Below, one piece after another: positions 55,805-64,000 of a DNA stretch of 64,000 nucleotides. This DNA comes from Sialis fuliginosa (taxonomy: Eukaryota > Arthropoda > Insecta > Megaloptera > Sialidae). A program made the translations under genes and the position numbers. The first letter of the stretch is position 1. The number at the start of each line of letters is the position of its first letter. The stretch lies in assembly GCA_961205875.1 (NCBI GenBank), contig OY540817.1, positions 1,240,001 to 1,304,000 of the forward strand, written 5' to 3'. The notes under the pieces were generated by a model. It was not told the DNA's origin, searched no databases, and was given only the letters and a program-made list of their open reading frames with translations.

Positions 55805-57940
55805 TTACTTTAATAAGGTGAAAAGGTTGGACCATAGGGGTCCATTGTCGGAATTAAATACCTTACCCTTATTTTTGAAAATCTCCATACTTTCATAACA
55901 ATCTAAATCTTTACTGTTAGAAACCGCTTTCAACAGATTAAGATCCTGAATTCTGTGGTGATTTTCAAACATATGAGTAGCTACACTAGACTTATTTAAT
56001 CTTAAATGTTTTACATCGGCTATATGTTCTTTAAATCTTACATTGATGGCTCTTCTACTCTGGCCAATGTAAAATTTATCACAATCTTTACAATTTATTT
56101 TGTAGATTCCTGATTTGTCCGTAGGTTCATCCTTGTCTTTAGGGTTGCCTAACAAATTTTTGATACTATTATTAGAACTATAGACTATTTTAAAGTCCAT
56201 CTCACTAAAAATTTTTGAAAGACCTTTGGTGTATCTTGGAAAATAAGGAATCTTTACATATTTATGTTTTATATCTTCTTTCAGACTAAGAGTTGTAATG
56301 TTATTTATATTAAATCTTAATTTCTGTTTTCTGATAAGGTTAAAAATTATATCTTTAGAGAAATCATTGAATATTGCCGTGTCTAAAATATAATTTAATT
56401 CTTTTTTATAATTTTCTACCGACAGTGGGAAATTGACTAACCTATAAACCATTGAATTAAAGGCTGCCAGTTTGTGTTGCATACAATGATTTGACTTATT
56501 AGATATAAATCTCTTAGTTGAGGTATTTTTTCTATATATATCTACTTCTAATTTATTATCCTTTCTGATAACTAATGTATCGAGGAAAGGTAATTTGCCA
56601 TTCGTTTCTAATTCATGGGTGAATTTTATGCTATTAAATTTGGAATTTAGAGAATCTAAAAAAGTTTCTATACTACATTTGTTTAAATCAAAAACTGCAA
56701 AAATATCGTCTACATATCTAATCCATACTCTTGGAAAGTAATTTAGTTCTTTACTGAGATCACATTCAAATTTACCCATAAATAGATTGGCAATATAAGG
56801 TGATAAACTGTTACCCATTGCTGTACCGTCTAACTGTTGGTAATATTTATTATTAATTTTGAAATAATTTTGTTTTAAACATAGGTTGGTGAGTTTCAAA
56901 TATTCGTTAATATGTTCACTCTCCAAATTATTTTCAATCAGCAAATCTCTCAGATATGTTAAAGTAGTATCCAGGGGGATACTTGGAAACAATGCCGAAA
57001 CGTCGAAAGAAACTAATATTTCATGTTCTTCTAATTCAATATTTTTAATTTTGTTAATGAATTCATAGGAATTCTTTACTGAGAAATTTTCTGGTTGTTT
57101 CTCTAAATTGCTAAATTCATAATTTAACCATTTAGAGATTAAATATGTTGGAGAGTTTATTCCTGATACAATGGGTCTCATATTTTTACCATCTTTATGT
57201 ATTTTTGGTAAGCAATACATTTTAGAAATATTAGGGTTAGACACTGTTAATTTTGATTTCAACTTTTTGTCTAAAATATGTGTACACTCTAATAAACCTG
57301 CTTTTGTATTTTTAATCATTTTAGGTAGCGGATTTTTGTGGATTTCGTCATAAGGACCTGTATTTAGCATATTTTCCACTCTTTCAAAGTAATCCGTTTT
57401 GTCTAAAATGACCATTGCATTACCTTTATCTGCTTTTATATAAAAACAATCTTTTCTTTTGAGATTTTTAATAATTTTGTAGTCTTTGCAATAAACTGAA
57501 GTATTTTTAGCAGATATGTTTTCCAATAGTTGTTTTTTACAGGACTGTCTAATGACGTTTTTCGTGTTGTCGTCAGAAAATTTGATACCGTTTTCGATAC
57601 CTGCTATAATATCTTCAAGTGGAGGTTTTTGAAAATTTAAATTAAAACTTTGTCCTTTTTCCAATAATTCTAGTTCTTCATTATTAAATTTCTCAGAAGA
57701 CAAATTAACTACTAGAGGTGTATGTGAGTCTTTACATTCAATAATTACTTTTTTAGGAAGTAACTTTTCTAATTTTTTGTTATGAATATTAACTTTATTT
57801 GAAATTTTGTGGTCTAAAACATTTCTAATTTTAATATTAAATTCATTCCACTCCAAGAACTGGAAGTTATTTAATATTTTAGTAATTTTTAAATGTAATT
57901 CATACGCCTCTAATTCTAATTTACTTAGTTTACTAAATAC
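55805..57940 (-). pseudogene. second Penelope ORF, 5'-truncated
   Basis: Same protein as unit 1 from about residue 90 onward, including all RT motifs and the GIY-YIG domain. The frame is open from the junction at about 57939; the first internal Met is at 57856 (MEWNEFNIKIRN). Its translation is identical to unit 1 over 683 residues. I found one silent base difference (ACT versus ACC near 53840/56418). Loss of the N-terminus and of its own leader makes independent function unlikely; its main role is the pseudo-LTR. Confidence 0.92.
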
Positions 57941-57942
57941 CT

Positions 57943-58733
57943 AATTACCTTTCCTCGATACATTAGTTATCAGAAAGGATAATAAATTAGAAGTAGATAT
58001 ATATAGAAAAAATACCTCAACTAAGAGATTTATATCTAATAAGTCAAATCATTGTATGCAACACAAACTGGCAGCCTTTAATTCAATGGTTTATAGGTTA
58101 GTCAATTTCCCACTGTCAGTAGAAAATTATAAAAAAGAATTAAATTATATTTTAGACACGGCAATATTCAATGATTTCTCTAAAGATATAATTTTTAACC
58201 TTATCAGAAAACAGAAATTAAGATTTAATATAAATAACATTACAACTCTTAGTCTGAAAGAAGATATAAAACATAAATATGTAAAGATTCCTTATTTTCC
58301 AAGATACACCAAAGGTCTTTCAAAAATTTTTAGTGAGATGGACTTTAAAATAGTCTATAGTTCTAATAATAGTATCAAAAATTTGTTAGGCAACCCTAAA
58401 GACAAGGATGAACCTACGGACAAATCAGGAATCTACAAAATAAATTGTAAAGATTGTGATAAATTTTACATTGGCCAGAGTAGAAGAGCCATCAATGTAA
58501 GATTTAAAGAACATATAGCCGATGTAAAACATTTAAGATTAAATAAGTCTAGTGTAGCTACTCATATGTTTGAAAATCACCACAGAATTCAGGATCTTAA
58601 TCTGTTGAAAGCGGTTTCTAACAGTAAAGATTTAGATTGTTATGAAAGTATGGAGATTTTCAAAAATAAGGGTAAGGTATTTAATTCCGACAATGGACCC
58701 CTATGGTCCAACCTTTTCACCTTATTAAAGTAA
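57943..58733 (+). pseudogene. inverted 3' fragment of the Penelope ORF
   Basis: Plus-strand copy of the last ~263 codons, starting within LPFLDTLVIRKDNK and running through the GIY-YIG domain to the normal stop. It begins at a junction with only a few shared bases (…ACTAAATAC|CTAATTACC…), as left by a template switch or end joining. At the silent site it matches unit 1, not unit 2. It lacks the last ~35 bp of the unit. Confidence 0.92.
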
Positions 58734-58838
58734 TGACTCAGACCAATACGGTCAACGTTACCCGTTCCAGGATAAGTTCCGTTTCAGTAGTTTCTAAGGT
58801 ATATAAATAGTCGTAGTATTTAGTTTTAAGTTAGTGTC

Positions 58839-58890
58839 TTTAAGACTCTGATGATGATAGCATTGCTATTGAAACACGTGTAAGTCTAAA
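58839..58890 (+). ncRNA. candidate hammerhead ribozyme (inverted fragment)
   Basis: Third copy, on the plus strand, in the inverted terminal fragment; core and stems identical to the other two. Confidence 0.65.
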
Positions 58891-58926
58891 CTCTTACAAT
58901 TTTTATGGTTAGGGGATTTGTATTTG

Positions 58927-58940
58927 ATATGTAGATTCAT
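58927..58940 (+). repeat. 14-bp target-site duplication, right of the Penelope element
   Basis: ATATGTAGATTCAT, identical to 52975-52988. Confidence 0.9.
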
Positions 58941-59284
58941 CATAAAATAGTTTGAGACGCTAAAACAATTAATAACCATTGATTAAGTAGAGGATATTAA
59001 AATATTTTGATTGTTGTATTTTCAATAACGTTCGATCTGGTTTGAAATTCGAAGTAAAGATTGTTTATTGTCAATTTTTGTGCTTTAGTTCTGTAAAACG
59101 ATAAGTACCTAACCATTGATTTATGAGGGGATATAAATTTTTTTTTATTGTATTTTAAGTAACGTTCGATCTGTTTTGAAATTTTGAATAGTTTGTTTAT
59201 GGTCAGTTTTTGTACTTTAGTTGTGTAGTGACCGAATTTGATTAAGTACAGTACATACAAGTATTTAATTTTGATTTTTTTTAA
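58941..59284 (+). repeat. ~137-bp tandem repeat upstream of a BED-finger gene
   Basis: TAACCATTGATT…AACGTTCGATCTG…TTTGAAATT…TTTGTxCTTTAGTT occurs at about 58974 and again at about 59111. The GATTCATxATAAAAT…CGCTAAAA words at 58936 also appear left of the Penelope element at 52771, so the element sits inside this array. Confidence 0.65.
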
Positions 59285-59352
59285 ATGTCGGCCAAAAGAA
59301 AACATAGTGCAATATGGAGTCATTTCAGTGAAGAAGATGAAAAAAGGCTAAA
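59285..59352 (+). pseudogene. start of a BED-finger (hAT-type) gene, cut by the gypsy element
   Basis: ATG at 59285: MSAKRKHSAIWSHFSEEDEK, the opening of a BED zinc finger (IWxxF). The metal-binding Cys and His residues would follow but the sequence changes to LTR-like DNA near 59353. Confidence 0.5.
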
Positions 59353-59585
59353 TGTATTGTATATATGTATTTATAATAAATAATAATGTATATAGGATTA
59401 AAATCTATGACGTAGTTTAGAGATAAGAAATAAATATTTAACTTGTACAGTTTTGTGAGAGATTCATTCCTGTTTTAGAAATTATAGAATAAAGATTTAA
59501 TTTGTATGTAACAATGAATTATTATTATAATAATACACCCTAATACACAACAAATAAACTGGCGACGAGGAAAAATAAAGTGAAG

Positions 59586-60121
59586 ATGGCAGGATTAGTG
59601 GGACAGTTAAAAGAATTTAATTTCAAGAATTCAAGTGGCAAATATATAGTGCAAGATTGAAAAATTATTTCATCGCAAACAAGATTGAAAATGAAGGAGA
59701 AAAACGTGCTATATTTTTGAATATTTTGGATGAAGAATCATACAAATTAATGTTCGATTTGTGTGCACCGGCTACGCCAGAGTCGAAGGCATTTACTGAT
59801 CTTTTAAAAAATGTTGATGATCAATTCAAGCCAATACAATCGTACTTCGCGGCAAGAATGAATTTTTATAGTGCAAAGAAAAATTCATCAGAATCAGTTA
59901 TAGAATGGCTCGCAAGGGTGAGAAGTCTGGCGAATAGTTGCAAATTTTCGTCGGATGTATTAAAATTTGTCGTGAGGGACATTTTTATAATTGGTATGGA
60001 GCCACATTCAATCCGCGACCGATTATTTGAAGAAGACGCCACTAATCTACAAATCGAAAAGGCCGTGCAAATAGCGCAGAGTAAAGAAGCTGCAGTGGAT
60101 CTAAAAGGGCATGAAGAGTGT
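59586..60121 (+). pseudogene. gypsy gag (capsid region)
   Basis: ATG at 59586 (MAGLVGQLKEFNF), one-base shift near 59637, then open to 60136: LKNYFIANKIENEGEKRAIF, LDEESYKLMFDLCAP, QSYFAARMNFYSAKKNSSES and EWLARVRSLANSC. This is the usual insect gypsy capsid pattern. The last codons are foreign because an insertion begins at about 60122. Confidence 0.8.
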
Positions 60122-60717
60122 CACGTCCCCGGCTGACTTTCCGCCTGGGGTGCCTCTAGCTCAGTGGAGGTGGGAAGTGGTCCAGGTTTTGAGAGAGAAC
60201 CAAAACGCGATTTTCTTTTTATTTATTTATTTACAATTTTTCTATACACTATTTATACTTTTAACACTATTTACATCTATACATTTTGGCGCCATTTGGC
60301 AATGGGGCCAAAACCCACACGTTTGATGAAGGAGAACCGTTCTTCACGTTCTACCTCCTACGGCACTGCGGCGACTGTTATCCCCACAATCGGGTTTGCA
60401 CACACAAAAAAGTTGATGGTTACAAATTTTTTACAATGCAATAATTAGCTTACACACTGTGCCGTTGCCGATATCCGTCTGTCTCTACCCTGTGCGTGAT
60501 TCTGAACGACCTTCAGAATCACGCACCAACTTGTGTAGTTCTTATCAACACAAGGTGCAATATCCATAATAAAAATGCATTTAAACTAATAATCAAAAAA
60601 AACTTTAATATTACCAACAAAAAAAAAATCTTACAATTAAAAAAAAAATGTAATAAGAGGCTATAAAGGTCAAGCAGGAACCAATCTTCAAGATGGATCG
60701 CCACGTGCAGCAGCGCG
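60122..60717 (+). mobile_element. insertion splitting gag from the zinc knuckles
   Basis: GTCACGTCCCCGGCTGACTT … noncoding, AT-rich after 60200. Near 60152 the words CTCTAGCTCAGTGG resemble a tRNA A-box, but no B-box follows, so a SINE cannot be claimed. A solo LTR starting TGTCACGTCC is another option. Right boundary approximate. Confidence 0.35.
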
Positions 60718-61452
60718 GTGCAGGTTTCAAAAAGTCTACGGCGGTATCAGCATGTCGGCGCAGCACTACAAGCGATGACGTCACATGGACACGCTCAGCT
60801 GTTGGAAAATGTGCAGTATGTATGCGGCAGGACTGGACATACAGCGTTCAGATGCAGGTTTAAGCATTCCAAATGTTTTTCATGTGGTAACACAGGTCAT
60901 GTTGCGACAGTGTGCCGCAAAAGAAATAATTGGAATGTAAATAGACATAATTATTTATCAAATGATAATACGTTAGAAATACCATTTAATACTTTGTCAT
61001 TTAATTGTATAAATTATGTACATATCAAACCGTATACGAGAATAATTAAAGTAGAAAATGTTAATATTAAATTTGAAATTGATACGGGAACAGCCGTGAC
61101 GGTTATACCCGAGTCATTGTGGAGAAATAAATTAAATAATGTACCTATAACGGAATCCACAAATGTGTTAAAAGATTATATTGAAGTTAAAATTGAACCA
61201 GTAGGAAAAATAAAAGTAAATGTTAATTATAAAAATAAAATATTTAATTTAGAAGCATTAGTAATCAAAAGTTGTGGACCAGCGTTATTGGGTAGATTAT
61301 GGTTAAATGTTTTAAACATAAATATTAAGGAAAAGGACGACGAGAATATTTTAAAATTAAGTATGACTAATAATTTGGAAAATTTATATTTTAAGTATAA
61401 TGATTTATTCTTAGATGAATTAGGGTTGTTTAAAATGAGTAAAATTTCATAA
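60718..61452 (+). pseudogene. gypsy nucleocapsid zinc knuckles and aspartic protease
   Basis: Two CCHC knuckles: CGRTGHTAFRC (its first Cys is Tyr, YVCGRTGH) and CFSCGNTGHVATVC. The protease has the active-site motif FEIDTGTAVTVIP (DTG) and the downstream GPALLGRLWLNVL flap/hydrophobic motif. The frame closes at 61452, just before the RT. Confidence 0.85.
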
Positions 61453-62283
61453 AAATTAAAAGGGGACGTGACTCCGAAATTTTGTAATGCAAGGTCATTA
61501 CCTATAAGATTAAAGGAAAAAGTCAATAAAGAAATTGATAGATTGGTAAACGAGGGAGTTTTAATCCAAGTTAATTATTCCGAATGGGGAACGCCCATTG
61601 TGCCAATTTTGAAAGCATACGGGAATATACGTATATGTGGTGATTTCAAAATTACCGTAAATCCGGCACTAGACGTTTACAAACACCCATTGCCGAAAAT
61701 AAATGATATTTTGTTACAATTACAGGATGGTCAAGAATTCACTAAAATTGATTTATCACATGCATACAATCAATTAGTTTTAGATGAATTTAGTCAAAAT
61801 TTGTGTACAATTTCTACACATAGAGGGTTGTTTAAATATACTCGTCTACCTTATGGAATAACTTCAGCACCCGCTATTTTAAAAAAAAGTTATCGAGTCC
61901 GTTTTAGCAGGAATAGAAGGTGTTGTTTGTTATATGGACGATCTTTTAGTAACCGCAAATAATAGACAGTTACATTTGCAAAGGTTAGAGATTATTTTTG
62001 AACGTCTATTATCCGCGGGTTTCAGAGTAAGAAAGGAAAAATGTGAATTTTTACAACAGTCAGTTAAATATTTAGGTTATATTATCGATACTAAAGGATT
62101 TCGTACTGATCCTCATAAAATAGAAAATATTCTTAAAGTAAAAAGGCCTAACAATTTAACTGAATTACGATCATTTTTAGGAATGATAAATTATTATTGT
62201 AAATTTGTTCCTTATTTAGCAATCACATTATGCCCTCTGTATGAACTTTTGGAAAATAAAAATACATTTTACTGGTCATAAAA
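61450..62283 (+). pseudogene. gypsy reverse transcriptase
   Basis: 61468-61880: NARSLPIRLKEKVNKEIDRL, EWGTPIVPILKAYGNIRICG, KHPLPKINDILLQL, FTKIDLSHAYNQLVLD (motif A) and LFKYTRLPYGITSAPAI. An A-run frameshift near 61890 moves to the next frame, where VVCYMDDLLVTA (YMDD box) and KCEFLQQSVKYLGYIID, then LRSFLGMINYYCKFVP complete the fingers-palm-thumb order. It ends at the in-frame TAA near 62281. Confidence 0.88.
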
Positions 62284-63330
62284 TTGTGAAAAAGCATTTA
62301 AAAAGGTTAAAAATATTCTCGCGGGTGATCCAACATTATGTCATTTTAATAACGAATTACCTTTAGTTTTAACAGTAGATGCATGAGATGCATCCTCAAA
62401 AGGATTGGGTGCAATATTATCTCTGTGTTTACGCCGGTAAGGCCGTAAACTATATTTTGTTATAATTTTTTGTTTGGTCGCCAGATGGCGTTTATTGAAG
62501 CTACGATTTGTTTTTAAACGTGTCTGGTAGTGAGAATTCAAATCTCGTAAGAGAAGGTAATTTTTGGCACTCATTATTGAAGTTTACAATTTTGATGTTC
62601 AATTACAAATAACTGATATGAACATTAAATATAGTAGTGTATTGTATTAAGTTTTTAGTATTGTGTGTGTATTATGTGTTTTGGTATTTTATAAGTTAAG
62701 TGTACGACATGCAGTGTATGAATTAGCAATTTTGGGAGGGCGCATTTCAACCTAACTACGCGCAGGATAGTACGAAAGCTAACGGCACAACGAAGGCCTA
62801 ATATATAATTTGATCCTATCCCTATTTAGGCAATCGAGTCACTACAGCAACGGAAAATAAGGTACGTGTTGTTTTTTATTGACACCAATGTATATTTATT
62901 TTGAGTTTTTATATATTTTTGAAAGTTACAGTCCACTTAAGTTTTTTGTTTTGTTTCGCGTTTATGGTGAATACACCAGCTACACCATTCATGTTTTTCC
63001 AGATATGTCGGAAAAACCAATAACATTTGTATCAAGGGTTTTGACAGATTCTGAGAAAAATTATTCACAGGTAGAGAAAGAGCGGTTAGCAGTTATTTGG
63101 GCTGTACGAAAATTACATCAGTATCTTTATGGCAATTTTTTTACATTAAAAACAGATCATAAATCTTTACTTACTATTTTCGGACATAACAAAGGTATAC
63201 CCCAAATGACTGCAGCTAAACTCCAAAGATGAGCATTTATATTGTCAGGTTATAATTTTAAAATTGAATATGTGAGATCACATGAATACAGCTGATTATT
63301 TGTCAAGGCAAACTGAATTTAAGGAAAATG
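62284..63330 (+). pseudogene. gypsy RNase H, split by an insertion
   Basis: 62284-62425 reads KAFKKVKNIL, LVLTVDA then a stop, DASSKGLGAILS (first RNase H Asp). After the insertion 62427-62990 it resumes HVFPDMSEKPITFVSRVLTD, YSQVEKERLAVIWAV (Glu motif), LYGNFFTLKTDHKSLL (second Asp), then a Trp-to-stop change at 63230 and FKIEYVRSHE. Confidence 0.8.
62427..62990 (+). mobile_element. ~560-bp insertion in RNase H (possible solo LTR)
   Basis: Starts TGTTTACGCCGGTAAGGCCG right after the codons GAILS and ends just before CATGTTTTTCCAGATATG (HVFPDM). Noncoding. TG at the start and the length fit a solo LTR, but the ends and duplication are not clean. Confidence 0.4.
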
Positions 63331-63366
63331 ATGTAAATTATGATTATAAGTATAATTATATAAATT

Positions 63367-64000
63367 AAATTGAAGAAGCTGTAAATATGATTAATTTTAA
63401 GACAGTAAGAACAGAAACACGAAAAGATAGAAATTTATGTAAAATATACAATTATATCAGACAGGGTTGGCCAGATAAAGATAAAATTGATAAATATTTG
63501 TTACATTACATATTGAACAGGGTTGTATTATGTGGGGATTTAGAGTAATTATTCCATTTAAAATGAGAAATTATATTTTAAACGAATTGCATAGTTCCCA
63601 CCAAGGAATTGTTAAAATGAAAGGAGTAGCTCGTTCGTACGTATGGTGGACAAATATTGATAAAGAAATTGAAAATGTAGTATATAAATGTGAATCATGT
63701 GCTAAACAAAAATGTAATCCGCCAAAGGCAAATTTAATCAACTGGAAATGGCCGGCAGAACCCTGGGAGAGAGTACATATTGATCATTTTGGACCTTTAG
63801 AAAATAAGTATTATTTAGTAATAGTTGATGCTCATAGTAAATGGAGTGAGTGTTCGCATGTTAAATATACAAGTAGTTTTGAAACTATAAATAAATTAAG
63901 AGAAACGTTTGTGAGATTTGGTTTACCAAAATTTTTAGTGTCAGATAACGCAACATGTTTTCATTCAAATGAATTTCAAATTGATTTATTTTCAAACGGA
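63367..64000 (+). pseudogene. gypsy integrase (runs off window)
   Basis: 63370-63535: linker (RKDRNLCKIYNYIRQGWPD). After a two-base shift near 63530: MRNYILNELHSSHQGIVKMK, KCESCAKQKC (H2C2 zinc-binding), WERVHIDHFGPL (first catalytic Asp) and GLPKFLVSDNATCFHSNEF (second catalytic Asp). Open to the end of the window; the catalytic Glu would follow outside. Confidence 0.85.

Larger units (their letters stand above)
52989..58928 (-). mobile_element. Penelope-like element: full unit, tandem truncated unit, inverted fragment
   Basis: Unit 1 is 52989-55575 (2587 bp). Unit 2 starts at 55576 with the same words (AACAAACAACAGACAAAAAC) and runs to about 57939, 5'-truncated. An inverted fragment from about 57943 to 58928 corresponds to the last ~1 kb of the unit in opposite orientation. 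In element orientation (minus strand) this gives inverted fragment, truncated copy, full copy, which is the classical Penelope arrangement in which the upstream partial copy forms a pseudo-LTR. A 14-bp duplication flanks the whole. The units are almost identical, so the insertion is recent. The target itself lay in a repeat array upstream of a BED-finger gene. Confidence 0.95.
59353..64000 (+). mobile_element. degenerate Ty3/gypsy LTR retrotransposon, right end outside window
   Basis: 5' LTR or leader at about 59353-59565 (TGTATTGTATATATG… with AATAAAG near 59490), followed by a primer-binding-site-like ACTGGCGACGAGGA at about 59567. Gag, nucleocapsid-protease, RT, RNase H and integrase follow in canonical gypsy order. 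At least five frameshifts or stops and two insertions (60122-60717, 62427-62990) inactivate it. The LTR 5' boundary is a guess from where the BED frame ends. Confidence 0.85.

Noticed and set aside
60140-60200. tRNA-derived SINE promoter (CTCTAGCTCAGTGG A-box-like word)
   Set aside because: No matching B-box at the right distance and no A-rich tail with duplication.
1-64000. CRISPR arrays, bacterial operons, attachment sites
   Set aside because: No regular short repeats with unique spacers. Introns, insect-type transposons and AT-rich noncoding DNA point to a eukaryotic chromosome.

Overview
The window is AT-rich animal DNA, almost certainly from an insect genome. It has spliced genes with GT-AG introns, long simple-sequence and palindromic tracts, and insect-typical transposon families: hAT, P, piggyBac, PIF/Harbinger-like, mariner-type MITEs, Penelope, LINE and Ty3/gypsy. 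I see no operons, ribosome-binding sites, CRISPR arrays, tRNA or rRNA genes. I cannot name the species. Host-type coding content is small. It consists of the 5' end of a spliced gene at the left edge (minus strand, 1-763), a broken three-exon gene near 44 kb, and scattered remnants of conserved but poorly characterised invertebrate families.

Layout. At 0.8-4 kb lie a MITE with internal 154-bp tandem repeats and dispersed repeats. At 4-7.1 kb is a degenerate BED/hAT transposase split by a TTAA-flanked MITE. At 8.2-10.6 kb (minus) is the C-terminal half of a PIN-like family gene, split by a hAT MITE with a perfect 8-bp target-site duplication (TSD). At 10.6-14.1 kb are a LINE fragment and a SWIM/YqaJ nuclease remnant. 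At 15.3-17.4 kb (minus) is a transposase-like plus DEDDh-exonuclease remnant with two insertions. At 17.4-18.9 kb is a 1.5-kb foldback element. At 19.1-21.4 kb is a deleted gypsy-like element. At 22.6-24.1 kb is a THAP/P-element remnant. At 24.2-28.9 kb is a 4.6-kb nested foldback. At 29.8-31.6 kb (minus) is a P-element core split by a piggyBac MITE.

From 33.2 to 42.9 kb (minus) one long coding sequence of the PIN-like family is interrupted by two composite insertions. Removing each insertion with one copy of its duplication (3 bp TGA, 8 bp ACACATAT) rejoins the family sequence. The second junction needs one extra single-base shift. Inside these insertions sit a LINE, a hAT MITE, a large mariner-type foldback and a PIF-type MITE. 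At 44-52 kb there are a broken gene, MITEs, another foldback, a Tigger/pogo remnant and a hAT-like transposase fragment with a recognisable intron.

The best-preserved element is a Penelope-like retroelement at 52.98-58.94 kb. It has a full open reading frame (RT plus GIY-YIG), a 5'-truncated tandem copy and an inverted terminal fragment, bracketed by a 14-bp TSD. Each of its three repeat units carries a candidate hammerhead ribozyme. At 59.3-64 kb a degenerate Ty3/gypsy element interrupts a BED-finger gene and runs off the right edge.

The window reads as a graveyard of nested insertions, and many junctions can be dated relative to each other from the sequence. The most interesting points are the Penelope/hammerhead array, the frame-restoring insertion history of the PIN-like gene, and the clustering on one strand of three different nuclease-type families. 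All functional statements are inferences from motifs read by eye; no database search was run.
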